Shown: positions 18,128 to 26,242, counted from the stretch's first letter. The stretch is DNA of 64,000 bases from Clostridiaceae bacterium (GCA_018384365.1 JAHAYX010000017.1:1-64000); one strand, 5' to 3'. The notes: generated by a model from the letters alone, not told the origin. Numbers and translations: made by a program.

Positions 18128-18961
18128 ATGTCCGGAACCTTATACATCGTTTCTACGCCCATCGGCAACCTGGGCGACATCACGGCGCGTGCGCTTGACA
18201 CGCTGCGCGCCTGTGACTTTGTCGCGGCGGAGGATACGCGCGTTGCCATGCGGCTTCTCTCCCATTTTGGCATTTCCAAGCCGCTCGTGAGCTATTACGA
18301 GCACAACCGCCGCGAACGCGGCGAGGAAGTTGTGCGCCGCATCCTGAGCGGCGAGGACTGTGCGCTCACAACAGACGCCGGAACACCGGTTGTCTCTGAC
18401 CCCGGCGGGATGCTGGTGGCCCAGTGCCGCGAAGCGGGCATCCCCGTTTTCACGATTCCCGGCCCCTGTGCGCTCGTTTCGGCGTTTTCGCTTGCCGGAC
18501 TTGAGAGCACGCGCTTCACTTTTGAGGGCTTTCTCTCCGTCAACCGGAAAAACCGCCGCGAACATCTCGACTCCCTGCGCACGGAGCGCCGCCCCATGAT
18601 CTTCTACGAGGCGCCGCACAAGCTGCTCGCAACGCTGGAGGATTTTGCAGAGGTATTCGGCCCGGAGCGCGGCCTGCTCGTCGCGCGTGAACTGACCAAA
18701 ACGCACGAAGAGAGCTTCCGCACCACCCTTGCCGATGCGCTTGCGCGCTATCGGGAAACGCCGCCGCGCGGCGAGTTCGTGCTGGTGGTCGACGGCGCCC
18801 CGGATGCACCGCCTGCGGATGCAGCAGACGCCTTCGCGGCAGCGCTGGAAGCTGCACGGGAGAAAGTGGCGGAGGGCGCTTCCGTGCGCGACGCGGCACG
18901 CTATGCCGCCGAAGCCTACGGCGTAGCGCGAAATGCCGTTTATGAGGCGCTGCGGCGCTGA
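18128..18961 (+). CDS. rsmI: 16S rRNA (cytidine-1402 2'-O)-methyltransferase RsmI
   Basis: A 277-residue tetrapyrrole-methylase-fold enzyme that 2'-O-methylates C1402 of 16S rRNA. Signatures are LYIVSTPIGNLGDIT at the N-terminus, AAEDTR, TDAGTPVVSDPG (SAM-binding loop) and FEGFL. GGAGG at 18117-18121 touches the ATG at 18122, so the ATG at 18128, 6 nt downstream, is the better start. It follows mutS by 15 nt in the same unit. Confidence 0.94.
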   Translation: MSGTLYIVSTPIGNLGDITARALDTLRACDFVAAEDTRVAMRLLSHFGISKPLVSYYEHNRRERGEEVVRRILSGEDCALTTDAGTPVVSDPGGMLVAQCREAGIPVFTIPGPCALVSAFSLAGLESTRFTFEGFLSVNRKNRREHLDSLRTERRPMIFYEAPHKLLATLEDFAEVFGPERGLLVARELTKTHEESFRTTLADALARYRETPPRGEFVLVVDGAPDAPPADAADAFAAALEAAREKVAEGASVRDAARYAAEAYGVARNAVYEALRR

Positions 18962-18972
18962 AATCTGCTGAC

Positions 18973-18995
18973 AAAGCGCGGATTTTCCGCGCTTT
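18973..18995 (+). terminator. hairpin after rsmI, weak terminator
   Basis: A perfect 10-bp GC-rich stem (AAAGCGCGGA arm) with a TTT loop but no T-run, so termination is uncertain. Confidence 0.4.
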
Positions 18996-19035
18996 CCATA
19001 TGATTTGCATTACAAAGAAAGGAAGCATCAAAAAA

Positions 19036-20952
19036 ATGGACGAAAACAAACGCTTTGAATCAGGCGATATTTCGATCTCGGCAGAAAATATGCTGCCGAT
19101 CATCAAAAAATGGCTGTATTCGGAAAAAGATATCTTTATCCGCGAACTGGTGTCAAACTGCTCGGACGCCATTTCCAAACACGCGCGCCTTGTCTCCCTT
19201 TCGGAGGCGCCCGCCGACGAAACGCCTTACCGCATCACCGTGCGCTGCGACGCCTCCGCCGGCACGCTCTCCTTTGAGGATAACGGCATCGGCATGACCG
19301 CCGATGAAGTGCGCAAGTACATCAACCAGGTTGCCTTCTCCGGTGCAAAGGACTTCCTGGAGAAGTACAAGGACTCCTCGGAGGACGCGCAGATCATCGG
19401 ACACTTTGGCCTAGGCTTCTATTCCGCCTTCATGGCGGCGAAGCGTGTGACGATCGATACGCTTTCCTGGCAGGAGGGCGCGGAAGCCGTCACCTGGGCG
19501 AGCGAGGGCGGTTCCTCCTACACGCTGGATCATTCCGACCGCACCACGCGCGGCACCTGCGTCACGCTGGAGCTGGACGACGATTCGAAAGAATACACCG
19601 ACCGCTGGGCCGTGCGCGACGTGCTCATGAAGTATTTCCGCTTCCTGCCCACCCCGATCTACCTGGAGGACGCGGGAACAGAGCTTACGACCGAAGAAAA
19701 GCCCATCAATGACACGCCGCCGCTGTGGGAAAAGAACCCCTCCGACTGCACGGACGAAGAATACCGCGAGTTTTATCACCGCGTCTTTCTGGATCCTGCC
19801 GACCCGCTCTTCTGGGTGCATCTCAACATCGACTACCCGTTCCGTTTGAAGGGAATCCTCTACTTCCCAAAGCTGAAAAACGAATTTGAGTCCGTCGAGG
19901 GCCAGGTTAAGCTCTATTGTTCGCGCGTTTTCGTGGCAGACAACATCAAGGAGGTCATTCCGGAGTACCTGCTGCTTCTGAAAGGCTGCATCGACTGCCC
20001 CGATCTGCCGCTGAACGTCTCCCGCAGCTTCCTGCAGAACGACGGCACCGTGACCCGTCTTTCCCAGCATATCACCCGCAAAGTGGCCGACCGTCTGCTC
20101 TCCCTCTTCAAGACCGACCGCGACCGCTATAACGAATGTTGGGATGATATCAACCCCTTCGTCAAATATGCCTGCCTGCGCGACGAGAAATTTTATGAGC
20201 GTGTGAAGCCCGCATTGATCTTCAAGCTGCTCGACGGTACCTATAAGACTGTGGACGAGTATCTGGCCGTACCGGAGGATGCAAACGCGGACGGCGAGCA
20301 CTGTGACTGCGGCCACGACCATGACGAGACCTGTGACTGTGGCCACGACCACGACGAAAACGCCGCGCCGCGCAAGATTGTCTATTATGCAACGGATGAA
20401 AACGTGCAGGCGCAGTACATTGCCATGTTCCGCGCAAACGGCATCGAAGCAGTGCTGCTGCAGCATGTGCTGGACAACCACTTCATCACCTTCCTGGAGA
20501 CCAAAAACCCCGGCGTGAAGTTCCGCCGTATTGACTCCGATCTCAGCGAGCTGGAAAACACCGCGGAAACGGCTGTGGACGCCGCAGCGGTGGAGGGCCT
20601 GTTCGCAGGCCACGCAGGCGTTAAGACGGTGAAAACCTCCCACCTGGCCGCAGGCGGTGCACCGGCCGTGCTGGTGCTCTCCGAGGAGAGCCGCCGTATG
20701 CAGGAGATGGCAAGAATGTTCGGCGGCATGGATAACATCGAAGCCATGTTCCCGGAGGAGCGCACGCTGGTGCTCAACAGCGCGCATCCGCTTTATGCCA
20801 AGCTGGCATCCCTTTCCGGAACCGATCCGGACCGCGCAAAGCTGCTTGCGGAGCACATCTATGACCTCGCCCGCATCGCGCAGCAGCCGCTTGCCGCCGC
20901 CGACATGACAGCTTTCCTGGAGCGCAGCGCAAAAATCATGGAATTGGTGTAA
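19036..20952 (+). CDS. htpG: molecular chaperone HtpG (Hsp90) with Cys/His/Asp-rich insert
   Basis: A 638-residue Hsp90-family ATPase chaperone. The GHKL nucleotide-binding domain is at 1-220 (IRELVSNCSDA, EDNGIGM, GHFGLGFYSAFM), followed by the middle domain (NVSRSFLQND is the catalytic-loop region) and the C-terminal dimerisation domain. An unusual stretch at residues 416-442 (bases 20281-20361) has two near-identical copies of CDCGHDHDE, preceded by another His. It contains four Cys, five His and many Asp/Glu, a likely metal-binding element. It sits at the middle/C-terminal domain junction, where loops tolerate insertion. ATG 19036 with AAAGGAAG 11 nt upstream is chosen over an in-frame ATG at 19000. 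A terminator follows. Confidence 0.93.
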   Translation: MDENKRFESGDISISAENMLPIIKKWLYSEKDIFIRELVSNCSDAISKHARLVSLSEAPADETPYRITVRCDASAGTLSFEDNGIGMTADEVRKYINQVAFSGAKDFLEKYKDSSEDAQIIGHFGLGFYSAFMAAKRVTIDTLSWQEGAEAVTWASEGGSSYTLDHSDRTTRGTCVTLELDDDSKEYTDRWAVRDVLMKYFRFLPTPIYLEDAGTELTTEEKPINDTPPLWEKNPSDCTDEEYREFYHRVFLDPADPLFWVHLNIDYPFRLKGILYFPKLKNEFESVEGQVKLYCSRVFVADNIKEVIPEYLLLLKGCIDCPDLPLNVSRSFLQNDGTVTRLSQHITRKVADRLLSLFKTDRDRYNECWDDINPFVKYACLRDEKFYERVKPALIFKLLDGTYKTVDEYLAVPEDANADGEHCDCGHDHDETCDCGHDHDENAAPRKIVYYATDENVQAQYIAMFRANGIEAVLLQHVLDNHFITFLETKNPGVKFRRIDSDLSELENTAETAVDAAAVEGLFAGHAGVKTVKTSHLAAGGAPAVLVLSEESRRMQEMARMFGGMDNIEAMFPEERTLVLNSAHPLYAKLASLSGTDPDRAKLLAEHIYDLARIAQQPLAAADMTAFLERSAKIMELV

Positions 20953-20996
20953 GCCGCGCGTTCTCCGGAAGCCGGACGGCTCCCCGATTGATACAA

Positions 20997-21036
20997 GAAA
21001 AGCACCCTCTGCACAGTTTTCAGAGGGTGCTTTTTT
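20997..21036. terminator. bidirectional terminator between htpG and the mini-OadB gene
   Basis: An 11-bp stem AGCACCCTCTG / CAGAGGGTGCT (21001-21011, 21021-21031) is flanked by A- and T-runs. Confidence 0.85.
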
Positions 21037-21051
21037 CATGCCAGGCAGCTG

Positions 21052-21294
21052 TCAAACGTTTTCGCCATCCTTCACTGCATACTCTCGTCCTGCGCGCCGG
21101 CGGCGGATTCCCGCCAGCCGGGCAACAGCGATCAAAGCCGCCGCTGCAAACGAAGCGCCCACCAGAAACCGGCACATTCCGCGCGACACATACGGTGCGG
21201 TCCGGTTTTTCGTCACATACACTGCCGTTGGTCCGTCCGCGCCGCCAATGATGCCGATCATCGCCGCATTCCCGTTCTTTTTCACATTTACCAT
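21052..21294 (-). CDS. mini-OadB: small membrane protein with the GGADGPT motif of Na+-decarboxylase beta subunits
   Basis: An 80-residue protein. Residues 12-28 (MIGIIGGADGPTAVYVT) match the signature loop of the beta subunit of sodium-translocating decarboxylases (OadB/GcdB/MmdB), where GGADGPT forms part of the ion path. The rest of that roughly 400-residue protein is absent. One further hydrophobic segment (about 42-60, FLVGASFAAAALIAVARL) and a basic tail follow. The start ATGGTAA overlaps the stop of the upstream SDR gene by 7 nt, so translation is coupled and the gene is likely real. GGAGA lies about 10 nt upstream. No alpha or gamma decarboxylase subunit is nearby. Function unknown. 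Confidence 0.65.
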   Translation of the reverse strand: MVNVKKNGNAAMIGIIGGADGPTAVYVTKNRTAPYVSRGMCRFLVGASFAAAALIAVARLAGIRRRRAGREYAVKDGENV

Positions 21295-22052
21295 TCCAGT
21301 TTCTCTCCGTTATAGCGGAAATAGATGTCTCCGTCCACATCGCGGCGCTCGCGGATCATCCTGTAAATACCGCGTGCGGAATCGGCGCATTCCACAGCCG
21401 CTTCCGAACGATAGGTGCCCGTGATAATGAAGGATTTCATGTACCCCGGCTCAATATTGAACACGCGTACGCCATGCGGCGCAAGTGAACGCTGCAAAAA
21501 CTTCGATTGCAGGTTCACTGCCGTTTTGGACATACAGTAACCATACAGAAAATCGCGCTCCACCGTGGGGGTCTGGATCGATCCTGCTTCCGACGAAATA
21601 TTCACCAGTGTGCGGTCGCCCTCGCCCTTCAGAAGGAGATGGACAAAGCGGTTCGTCACGCGCATCGGTCCCAGCGTGTTTACATTGTAAAGCCGCAGCA
21701 GCGCATCGCTGTGCATCGGGTCAAAAATGGTTCCGTCGCCCGTTGGCGAGTCTCGCTTTTCGGGGTCGGACTCCACTACCGTGGAAGCCATAATCCCTGC
21801 AATGTTTGCAATCAGATTCAGGCTGTCCGTCATACCGGACACGGTGGCCAGCGCTCTGTCAACGGATTCATCAGAGGAAACGTCGAGCGGCGTGATATGA
21901 AGTCTGTCCGGAAATTCCTGTGCAAGCGCCGCCAGGCCGGTTTCACCCTGCATATACTGACCGGCAAAGACCTCCCAGCCTTCCCGCAGCAGCAAATCCG
22001 TAAATGCAAGGCCCAAACCACGGTCTGTACCGGTAACCAATGCCTTTTCCAT
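21288..22052 (-). CDS. short-chain dehydrogenase/reductase
   Basis: A 254-residue SDR. The cofactor motif is TGTDRGLG (residues 7-14), NIAG is at 83-86, the catalytic Ser is at 153/154, and the active-site Tyr172 and Lys176 (YCMSK) are present. EPGYMKS near 205 is the usual post-catalytic loop. The substrate is not identifiable. It is transcribed from its own promoter (22084-22112) divergently from pdxA and is translationally coupled to the mini-OadB gene. AGGAGA precedes the ATG. Confidence 0.85.
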   Translation of the reverse strand: MEKALVTGTDRGLGLAFTDLLLREGWEVFAGQYMQGETGLAALAQEFPDRLHITPLDVSSDESVDRALATVSGMTDSLNLIANIAGIMASTVVESDPEKRDSPTGDGTIFDPMHSDALLRLYNVNTLGPMRVTNRFVHLLLKGEGDRTLVNISSEAGSIQTPTVERDFLYGYCMSKTAVNLQSKFLQRSLAPHGVRVFNIEPGYMKSFIITGTYRSEAAVECADSARGIYRMIRERRDVDGDIYFRYNGEKLEW

Positions 22053-22083
22053 ATGATTCTCTCCTTTATCTCAAGATATTTTG

Positions 22084-22112
22084 ATTCTATCACGCATTTT
22101 TTACCGCGTCAA
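22084..22112 (-). promoter_or_regulatory. promoter of the SDR/mini-OadB unit
   Basis: Minus-strand TTGACG (22107-22112) and TAGAAT (22084-22089) have a 17-bp spacer. The -35 box lies in the inverted repeat CCGCGT-CA-ACGCGG (22104-22117), a possible operator shared with the divergent pdxA promoter. Confidence 0.65.
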
Positions 22113-22122
22113 CGCGGCAGAA

Positions 22123-22151
22123 TTGAAATACCGGGACAGGTACGGTATAAT
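22123..22151 (+). promoter_or_regulatory. promoter of the pdxA/acid kinase pair
   Basis: TTGAAA (22123-22128), 17 bp, TATAAT (22146-22151), 28 bp before the pdxA start. Confidence 0.8.
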
Positions 22152-22178
22152 GAAGCGAAGAGAAAAAGGAGGCACATC

Positions 22179-23216
22179 ATGAAACCCACCATTGCCATTA
22201 CGATGGGCGACCCCGCCGGCATCGGCGCAGAGGTCACCGTTCGCGCGCTGGCGCACAGCGCACTGTATCAGATCTGCACGCCGGTGGTCATCGGCTCGGC
22301 AGAGGCGCTTGTGGACGCAAACCGCTTTACGGGATGCCGTTTGTCGCTCCACGAAATCCAAACGCCCGACCAGGCCGCTGGCACACCCGGCATGCTTGAC
22401 TATATTGACCCCGCGCCGCTGGCGCCGGGCAGCTATGTACCCGGCAAAGTCAGCGCCGCCTGCGGCGACGCCGCATTTTCCTATGTCACGCGCGGCATTT
22501 CGCTGGCCAAATCCGGCGATGTGGCCGCCGTCGTGACCGGGCCGATCAACAAAGAAGCGCTCAATCTCGCCGGGCATCACTTCGATGGGCACACGGAGAT
22601 TTTTGCGCGCTATACCGATACCACAAACTATGCCATGCTGCTGGCCTCCGGAAATCTGCGCGTCATCCACGTGACAACACACGTCTCACTGCGTCAGGCG
22701 TGCGATCTGGTGCGCACGCCGCGCGTATTGGACACCATCCGTCTGGCAAAACGTGCTCTGCGCGAGCTTGGCATTGCAAACGGCCGCATCGCCGTGGCCG
22801 GGCTGAATCCCCATTCGTCCGACAACGGACTGTTTGGCGACGAGGAAGCACGGGAGATCCTCCCGGCCATCGAAGCCGCGCGCGCCGAGGGGCTTGACGT
22901 AACCGGCCCGGTTCCCCCGGACAGTGTGTTTGTCCGCGCATTGGGCGGCGAATTTGACATTGTGGTCGCTATGTACCACGATCAGGGCCATATTCCGCTG
23001 AAACTCGCCGGTTTCCGCCTGGATCCCGTCACCGGCAAATACAACTCCATGAGCGGCATCAACACCACCATCGGTCTGCCCATTATCCGCACATCCGTCG
23101 ATCACGGCACAGCCTTCGACCGGGCCGGACTCGGCACGGCAAACGAAGGCAGCATGATCGAAGCCATAGAAGTCGCTGTGCAAATGGCAAACGCGAAAGG
23201 CAGCGGCATATGCTGA
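22179..23216 (+). CDS. pdxA: PdxA-family dehydrogenase, probably four-carbon acid phosphate type (PdxA2)
   Basis: A 345-residue NAD- and divalent-metal-dependent oxidative decarboxylase of the PdxA family. The family start TIAITMGDPAGIGAEV is seen, then VTGPINKEA near 118, a metal-ligand His in GHTEIFA, and MYHDQGHIPLK plus NTTIGLPIIRTSVDHGTA in the C-terminal half. The classical role is 4-hydroxythreonine-4-phosphate oxidation in vitamin B6 synthesis. Here it overlaps a four-carbon acid sugar kinase gene by 7 nt, and that pairing is known for PdxA2 proteins that oxidise 4-phospho-threonate or -erythronate. I infer the catabolic role. ATG 22179 follows AAAAGGAGG. Confidence 0.88.
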   Translation: MKPTIAITMGDPAGIGAEVTVRALAHSALYQICTPVVIGSAEALVDANRFTGCRLSLHEIQTPDQAAGTPGMLDYIDPAPLAPGSYVPGKVSAACGDAAFSYVTRGISLAKSGDVAAVVTGPINKEALNLAGHHFDGHTEIFARYTDTTNYAMLLASGNLRVIHVTTHVSLRQACDLVRTPRVLDTIRLAKRALRELGIANGRIAVAGLNPHSSDNGLFGDEEAREILPAIEAARAEGLDVTGPVPPDSVFVRALGGEFDIVVAMYHDQGHIPLKLAGFRLDPVTGKYNSMSGINTTIGLPIIRTSVDHGTAFDRAGLGTANEGSMIEAIEVAVQMANAKGSGIC

Positions 23217-24364
23217 CGCTCGCCGTTTTGGCCGATGATCTGACCGGCGCACTGGATACCGGCGTGCAGTTCGCCGCGTCCGGCGTGAAAACGGCTCTCA
23301 CAATCGGGCTTACGCCGCCGGAGGACTGCACGGTTTCCATCTGCGACCTGGAAACGCGCCACGTCACTCCCGCGGAGGCTTTCACCCGCACACAGCACGG
23401 CGTACGGCACGCCATGGCGTGCGGCGCGCGGTATCTGTATGTAAAAACGGACTCCGGACTGCGCGGAAATATCGGCGCGGCGCTTTCGGCACTTTCCGCG
23501 TCCGGCGGACGCGTACTGTTCGCGCCCTCTTACCCGGAAAACTGGCGCATTACGGCAGGCGGTGTGCACTATATAGACGGGGTACCGGTCAGTCAAAGTC
23601 TGTTTGGCCGCGACGCACGCAATCCCGTGCGGCATGACCGCGTGGCGGAGATTCTGCGGGAAACGGCAGAGCTTTCCATTCATGAGCTGCACGCCGGCGA
23701 AGCCATTCCGGATGCACAGGGCATCCTCGTCGCGGATGCGCAGACGGACGCCGACCTCGCTGGCTGGGCGCAGACAGCTTTGGCGTCCGGAATATGCTGC
23801 TTCGCCGGATGCGCCGGCTTTGCAAAGCAGTTGCAGGCCGCTTTGCAGCTGCCGCGCGGTGCTGTAAAACCGCCGTCCGATAAACGTCCGTTCCTTGTCG
23901 TGTGCGGCAGCATCAGCCCGGTCTCGCTTGCACAGCTTGCGCAGGCGCAGGCAGAAGGGATCCCCTGCTTCCGGCTGCGGGAAGTGGAAAAGTCCGGAGT
24001 TTCCGCCGTTTTTCAGGCGCTGCGGCAGTCCGGCTGTGCCATTGCCGCGTCCGCGTTTGGGGAAGAGGATATCCGGGCAAACAGCAGCAGCGCACCCGCG
24101 GACATTGCCTCCCGCCTTGGCGAAATCGTGCGTTTGGCCGCGGAAAGCGGCGAATTCGGCCTGTATCTCATCGGCGGCGACACGCTGATGGCCGCCGTGC
24201 GCGCGCTGGGAGACTGCACCATCCTGCCCTCCTTTGAGCTTGCAAGCGGCGTTGTTCTCTGTTCGCTGATCCAACAGGACGCAGAACGTCCGCTGATCAC
24301 CAAATCCGGCAGTTTCGGCGGCCGGGATGCCATTACGGCCGTCCTGCGGCAGTTTGCCGGCTGA
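23210..24364 (+). CDS. four-carbon acid sugar kinase family protein (DUF1537)
   Basis: A 384-residue kinase of the DUF1537 family (OtnK/DtnK type), expected to phosphorylate D-threonate, D-erythronate or a related sugar acid for the upstream PdxA-like dehydrogenase. N-terminal motif LADDLTGALDTGVQF is followed by KTDSGLRGN (about 79-87), FAPSYPENWRITAGGVHY, and the C-terminal nucleotide-binding segment LIGGDTLMAAV. Its start overlaps pdxA by 7 nt, so the two are coupled. No aldolase or epimerase of this pathway lies in the window. Exact substrate uncertain. Confidence 0.85.
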   Translation: MLTLAVLADDLTGALDTGVQFAASGVKTALTIGLTPPEDCTVSICDLETRHVTPAEAFTRTQHGVRHAMACGARYLYVKTDSGLRGNIGAALSALSASGGRVLFAPSYPENWRITAGGVHYIDGVPVSQSLFGRDARNPVRHDRVAEILRETAELSIHELHAGEAIPDAQGILVADAQTDADLAGWAQTALASGICCFAGCAGFAKQLQAALQLPRGAVKPPSDKRPFLVVCGSISPVSLAQLAQAQAEGIPCFRLREVEKSGVSAVFQALRQSGCAIAASAFGEEDIRANSSSAPADIASRLGEIVRLAAESGEFGLYLIGGDTLMAAVRALGDCTILPSFELASGVVLCSLIQQDAERPLITKSGSFGGRDAITAVLRQFAG

Positions 24365-24430
24365 TTCCATCTGCCGAAACGTCCGGCCCCCGCAAAGTGC
24401 GTTTTCTGCCGTCCGCCTTCCTTGATGACA

Positions 24431-24474
24431 AAAAAACACCCCGCCTGCCGTTTTCCGGCAAGCGGGGTGTTTTT
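24431..24474. terminator. terminator between the acid kinase and rubrerythrin genes
   Basis: A long GC-rich stem (ACACCCCGC paired with GCGGGGTGT, inner TGCCG/CGGCA) is flanked by A-run and T-run. It serves both convergent genes. Confidence 0.85.
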
Positions 24475-24485
24475 CTCTTTGCAGC

Positions 24486-25025
24486 TTAATAATTTTCAGC
24501 CTTTACCTGGAAATATGCCTGCGGATGTGCGCAAACCGGGCAAACCTCCGGCGCCTTCTTGCCAACCACAATGTGGCCGCAGTTGGAGCACTGCCAGATC
24601 ATGTCGCCTTCCTTGGAGAATACGAGGCCGTTTTCCACGTTGGCCAGCAGCTTACGGTAACGCTCCTCATGTTCCTTCTCAATCTTGCCCACTTCCTCAA
24701 ACAGGACAGCAATCTTGTCAAAGCCTTCTTCGCGGGCTTCCTTGGCAAAACCAGCGTACATATCCGTCCACTCATAGTTCTCGCCATCGGCTGCATCTGC
24801 AAGGTTTTCCGCCGTTCCCGGAACAGAACCGCCATGCAGCAGCTTGAACCACAGCTTTGCATGCTCTTTTTCGTTTGCAGCAGTCTCTTCAAAGATGCTT
24901 GCAATCTGCACATAACCATCTTTTTTGGCCTGGGATGCATAGTACGTATACTTATTTCTCGCCTGCGATTCACCGGCAAATGCCGCCATCAGATTGGCCT
25001 CGGTCTTGGATCCTTTGAGTTCCAT
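24486..25025 (-). CDS. rbr: rubrerythrin
   Basis: A 179-residue peroxide-reducing di-iron protein that protects anaerobes. The ferritin-like four-helix domain carries Glu/His iron ligands ([34 protein letters not shown]). The C-terminal rubredoxin-like domain has CSNCGH and CPVCAH iron-binding pairs. AAGGAG sits 7 nt before the ATG at 25025, so the longer in-frame start at 25046 is rejected. It is 27 nt downstream of the Fur/PerR-type regulator gene and probably in its operon. Confidence 0.95.
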   Translation of the reverse strand: MELKGSKTEANLMAAFAGESQARNKYTYYASQAKKDGYVQIASIFEETAANEKEHAKLWFKLLHGGSVPGTAENLADAADGENYEWTDMYAGFAKEAREEGFDKIAVLFEEVGKIEKEHEERYRKLLANVENGLVFSKEGDMIWQCSNCGHIVVGKKAPEVCPVCAHPQAYFQVKAENY

Positions 25026-25052
25026 AATTATTCTCCTTTTCGTCATAAGTAT

Positions 25053-25430
25053 TTATCGGTATGTCCGTTCTATTTCCCGGCATTGCGGGCAAATATAACG
25101 AATACTGAGGTCATAAGATTCCACCGGTACGCCGGCGCGCATCTCGATCTGCTGCCGGATCCCGTCCAGTTCCACATCCGCCACATGACCGCAGCGCAGA
25201 CAGATCATGTGATGATGCGGTGCAAGCATGCGGTCAAAGCGGTCCGGCTCGTTTGCAATCACCACGCGGCGGATTTCACCGGCCTCGGCCATCAGGCCCA
25301 GATTCCGGTATACCGTTCCCATCGCAATGGACGGCAGATGCCGCTTTGCCTCCAGATATATCTGCTCCGCCGTCAAATGCCGGTCGGATCTCTGGATAAT
25401 ATCAAAAATCAGCTGTCGTTGCCTTGTCAT
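25053..25430 (-). CDS. perR: Fur-family regulator, probably PerR
   Basis: A 125-residue metal-dependent repressor. The winged helix is at residues 1-75 (LTAEQIYLEAKRHLPSIAMGTVYRNL). A metal-binding HHH (about 92-94) comes next, followed by the structural zinc cysteines CLRC and CPQC. The partner gene rubrerythrin indicates peroxide sensing (PerR) rather than iron uptake control (Fur). The promoter region has an AT-rich dyad at the -10 region that resembles a Per box, suggesting autoregulation. The ribosome binding site is weak (GGTGAT). Confidence 0.88.
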   Translation of the reverse strand: MTRQRQLIFDIIQRSDRHLTAEQIYLEAKRHLPSIAMGTVYRNLGLMAEAGEIRRVVIANEPDRFDRMLAPHHHMICLRCGHVADVELDGIRQQIEMRAGVPVESYDLSIRYICPQCREIERTYR

Positions 25431-25462
25431 GGAATCACCATGTAAAATTAAGAATAGTTCCT

Positions 25463-25497
25463 GTTATTATAGTAACACTGCTTTCCCAACCTGTCAA
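25463..25497 (-). promoter_or_regulatory. promoter and Per-box-like dyad of perR-rbr
   Basis: Minus strand: TTGACA (25492-25497), a -10 region at 25466-25474 (TACTAT at 17 bp or TATAAT at 20 bp), and the imperfect palindrome GTTACTATAATAAC (25463-25476) covering it. A PerR dimer bound there would block initiation. Confidence 0.5.
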
Positions 25498-25549
25498 GAG
25501 CTTTTTGCCGGCGGTTCGGTTTTTCTTTCCGGCGGCGCGTTTCCGCCGC

Positions 25550-25581
25550 AAAAATCCCCGGACAGCCTTGATGTCCGGGGA
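25550..25581 (-). terminator. terminator after bofA
   Basis: A 10-bp stem TCCCCGGACA / TGTCCGGGGA with a 7-nt loop, followed on the minus strand by TTTTT. Confidence 0.85.
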
Positions 25582-25593
25582 AACCACGTACAT

Positions 25594-25860
25594 TTATACC
25601 GCAAAAAGCCATCTAAGAAGCAGCAGCAGGATCAGCCCCGGAATACCAAAGGTTCCGACGACAACTGCATTGACCACATTGATGCCGAGCGAAATACCTA
25701 TGTACGACCCGAGCCAGTTGACAAGGAACAGGCCCACAAATCCAAGCACGGTATTGAGCAGAAGCTTGAAAATCCACTTAACCGGCAGTGTAAAAATTCG
25801 CATGACAATCAGCACGGCAATGCCGATTGCCACATATAGCACTATTTTTTCCATCGTCAT
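25594..25860 (-). CDS. bofA: pro-sigma-K processing inhibitor BofA family protein
   Basis: An 88-residue membrane protein with two or three hydrophobic helices. The C-terminal stretch (LLNTVLGFVGLF, GINVVNAVVVGTFGIPG) is the BofA signature. In Bacillus, BofA holds the SpoIVFB protease inactive in the outer forespore membrane during sporulation. It starts 3 nt after the DUF2508 gene, matching the Bacillus order yaaL-bofA. recR, the usual third member, is absent here. ATG 25860 or 25854 could be used. Confidence 0.88.
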   Translation of the reverse strand: MTMEKIVLYVAIGIAVLIVMRIFTLPVKWIFKLLLNTVLGFVGLFLVNWLGSYIGISLGINVVNAVVVGTFGIPGLILLLLLRWLFAV

Positions 25861-25863
25861 TCC

Positions 25864-26088
25864 TCATTGAAACAATTTTGCTCCCGTGCAGCCGTTTTGC
25901 CGCGCAAGATCAAAAAGATAGGCCTGTTTCGCCTGTAAATATTTCAGTTCATAGGCGGTTGCTTCCAGCAGAAGCGGATTCAGGCAGACATCCAGTGCCT
26001 CGCGTGCCGATACAATGGCGGCCTGCACGCGATAGAGTTCTTCCGCCAGGGCTGCGCCGCTTTCGTCCTTTCGTTTCATATCGCTCAC
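25864..26088 (-). CDS. DUF2508 (YaaL-like) protein
   Basis: A 74-residue helical protein upstream of bofA. The pattern EELYRVQAAIVSAREALDVC followed by a tyrosine-rich second helix (AYELKYLQAKQAYLFDLA) is typical of the YaaL/DUF2508 family, whose function is unknown. AAGGTGAG precedes the start. A short hairpin CAGGATA-TGCT-TATCCTG lies just upstream at 26101-26118 and may be regulatory. Confidence 0.8.
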   Translation of the reverse strand: MSDMKRKDESGAALAEELYRVQAAIVSAREALDVCLNPLLLEATAYELKYLQAKQAYLFDLARQNGCTGAKLFQ

Positions 26089-26207
26089 CTTTTTTTAATA
26101 CAGGATATGCTTATCCTGCCCGAAACATTCCAGGCTTATACACCGCACGAAATTTTTGCATTTTTCGACGGATGATATTGCCTGTTATCAATTCGGCTTC
26201 AGCGCTT

Positions 26208-26214
26208 CATACTA
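26208..26214 (+). promoter_or_regulatory. possible sigma-G/F -10 element before spoVAC
   Basis: CATACTA fits the forespore sigma -10 pattern CATnnTA, 29 bp before spoVAC. No convincing -35 partner is seen, so this is tentative. Confidence 0.3.
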
Positions 26215-26242
26215 TTTCCGTGAAGATTTGAGGTGATCGTAT

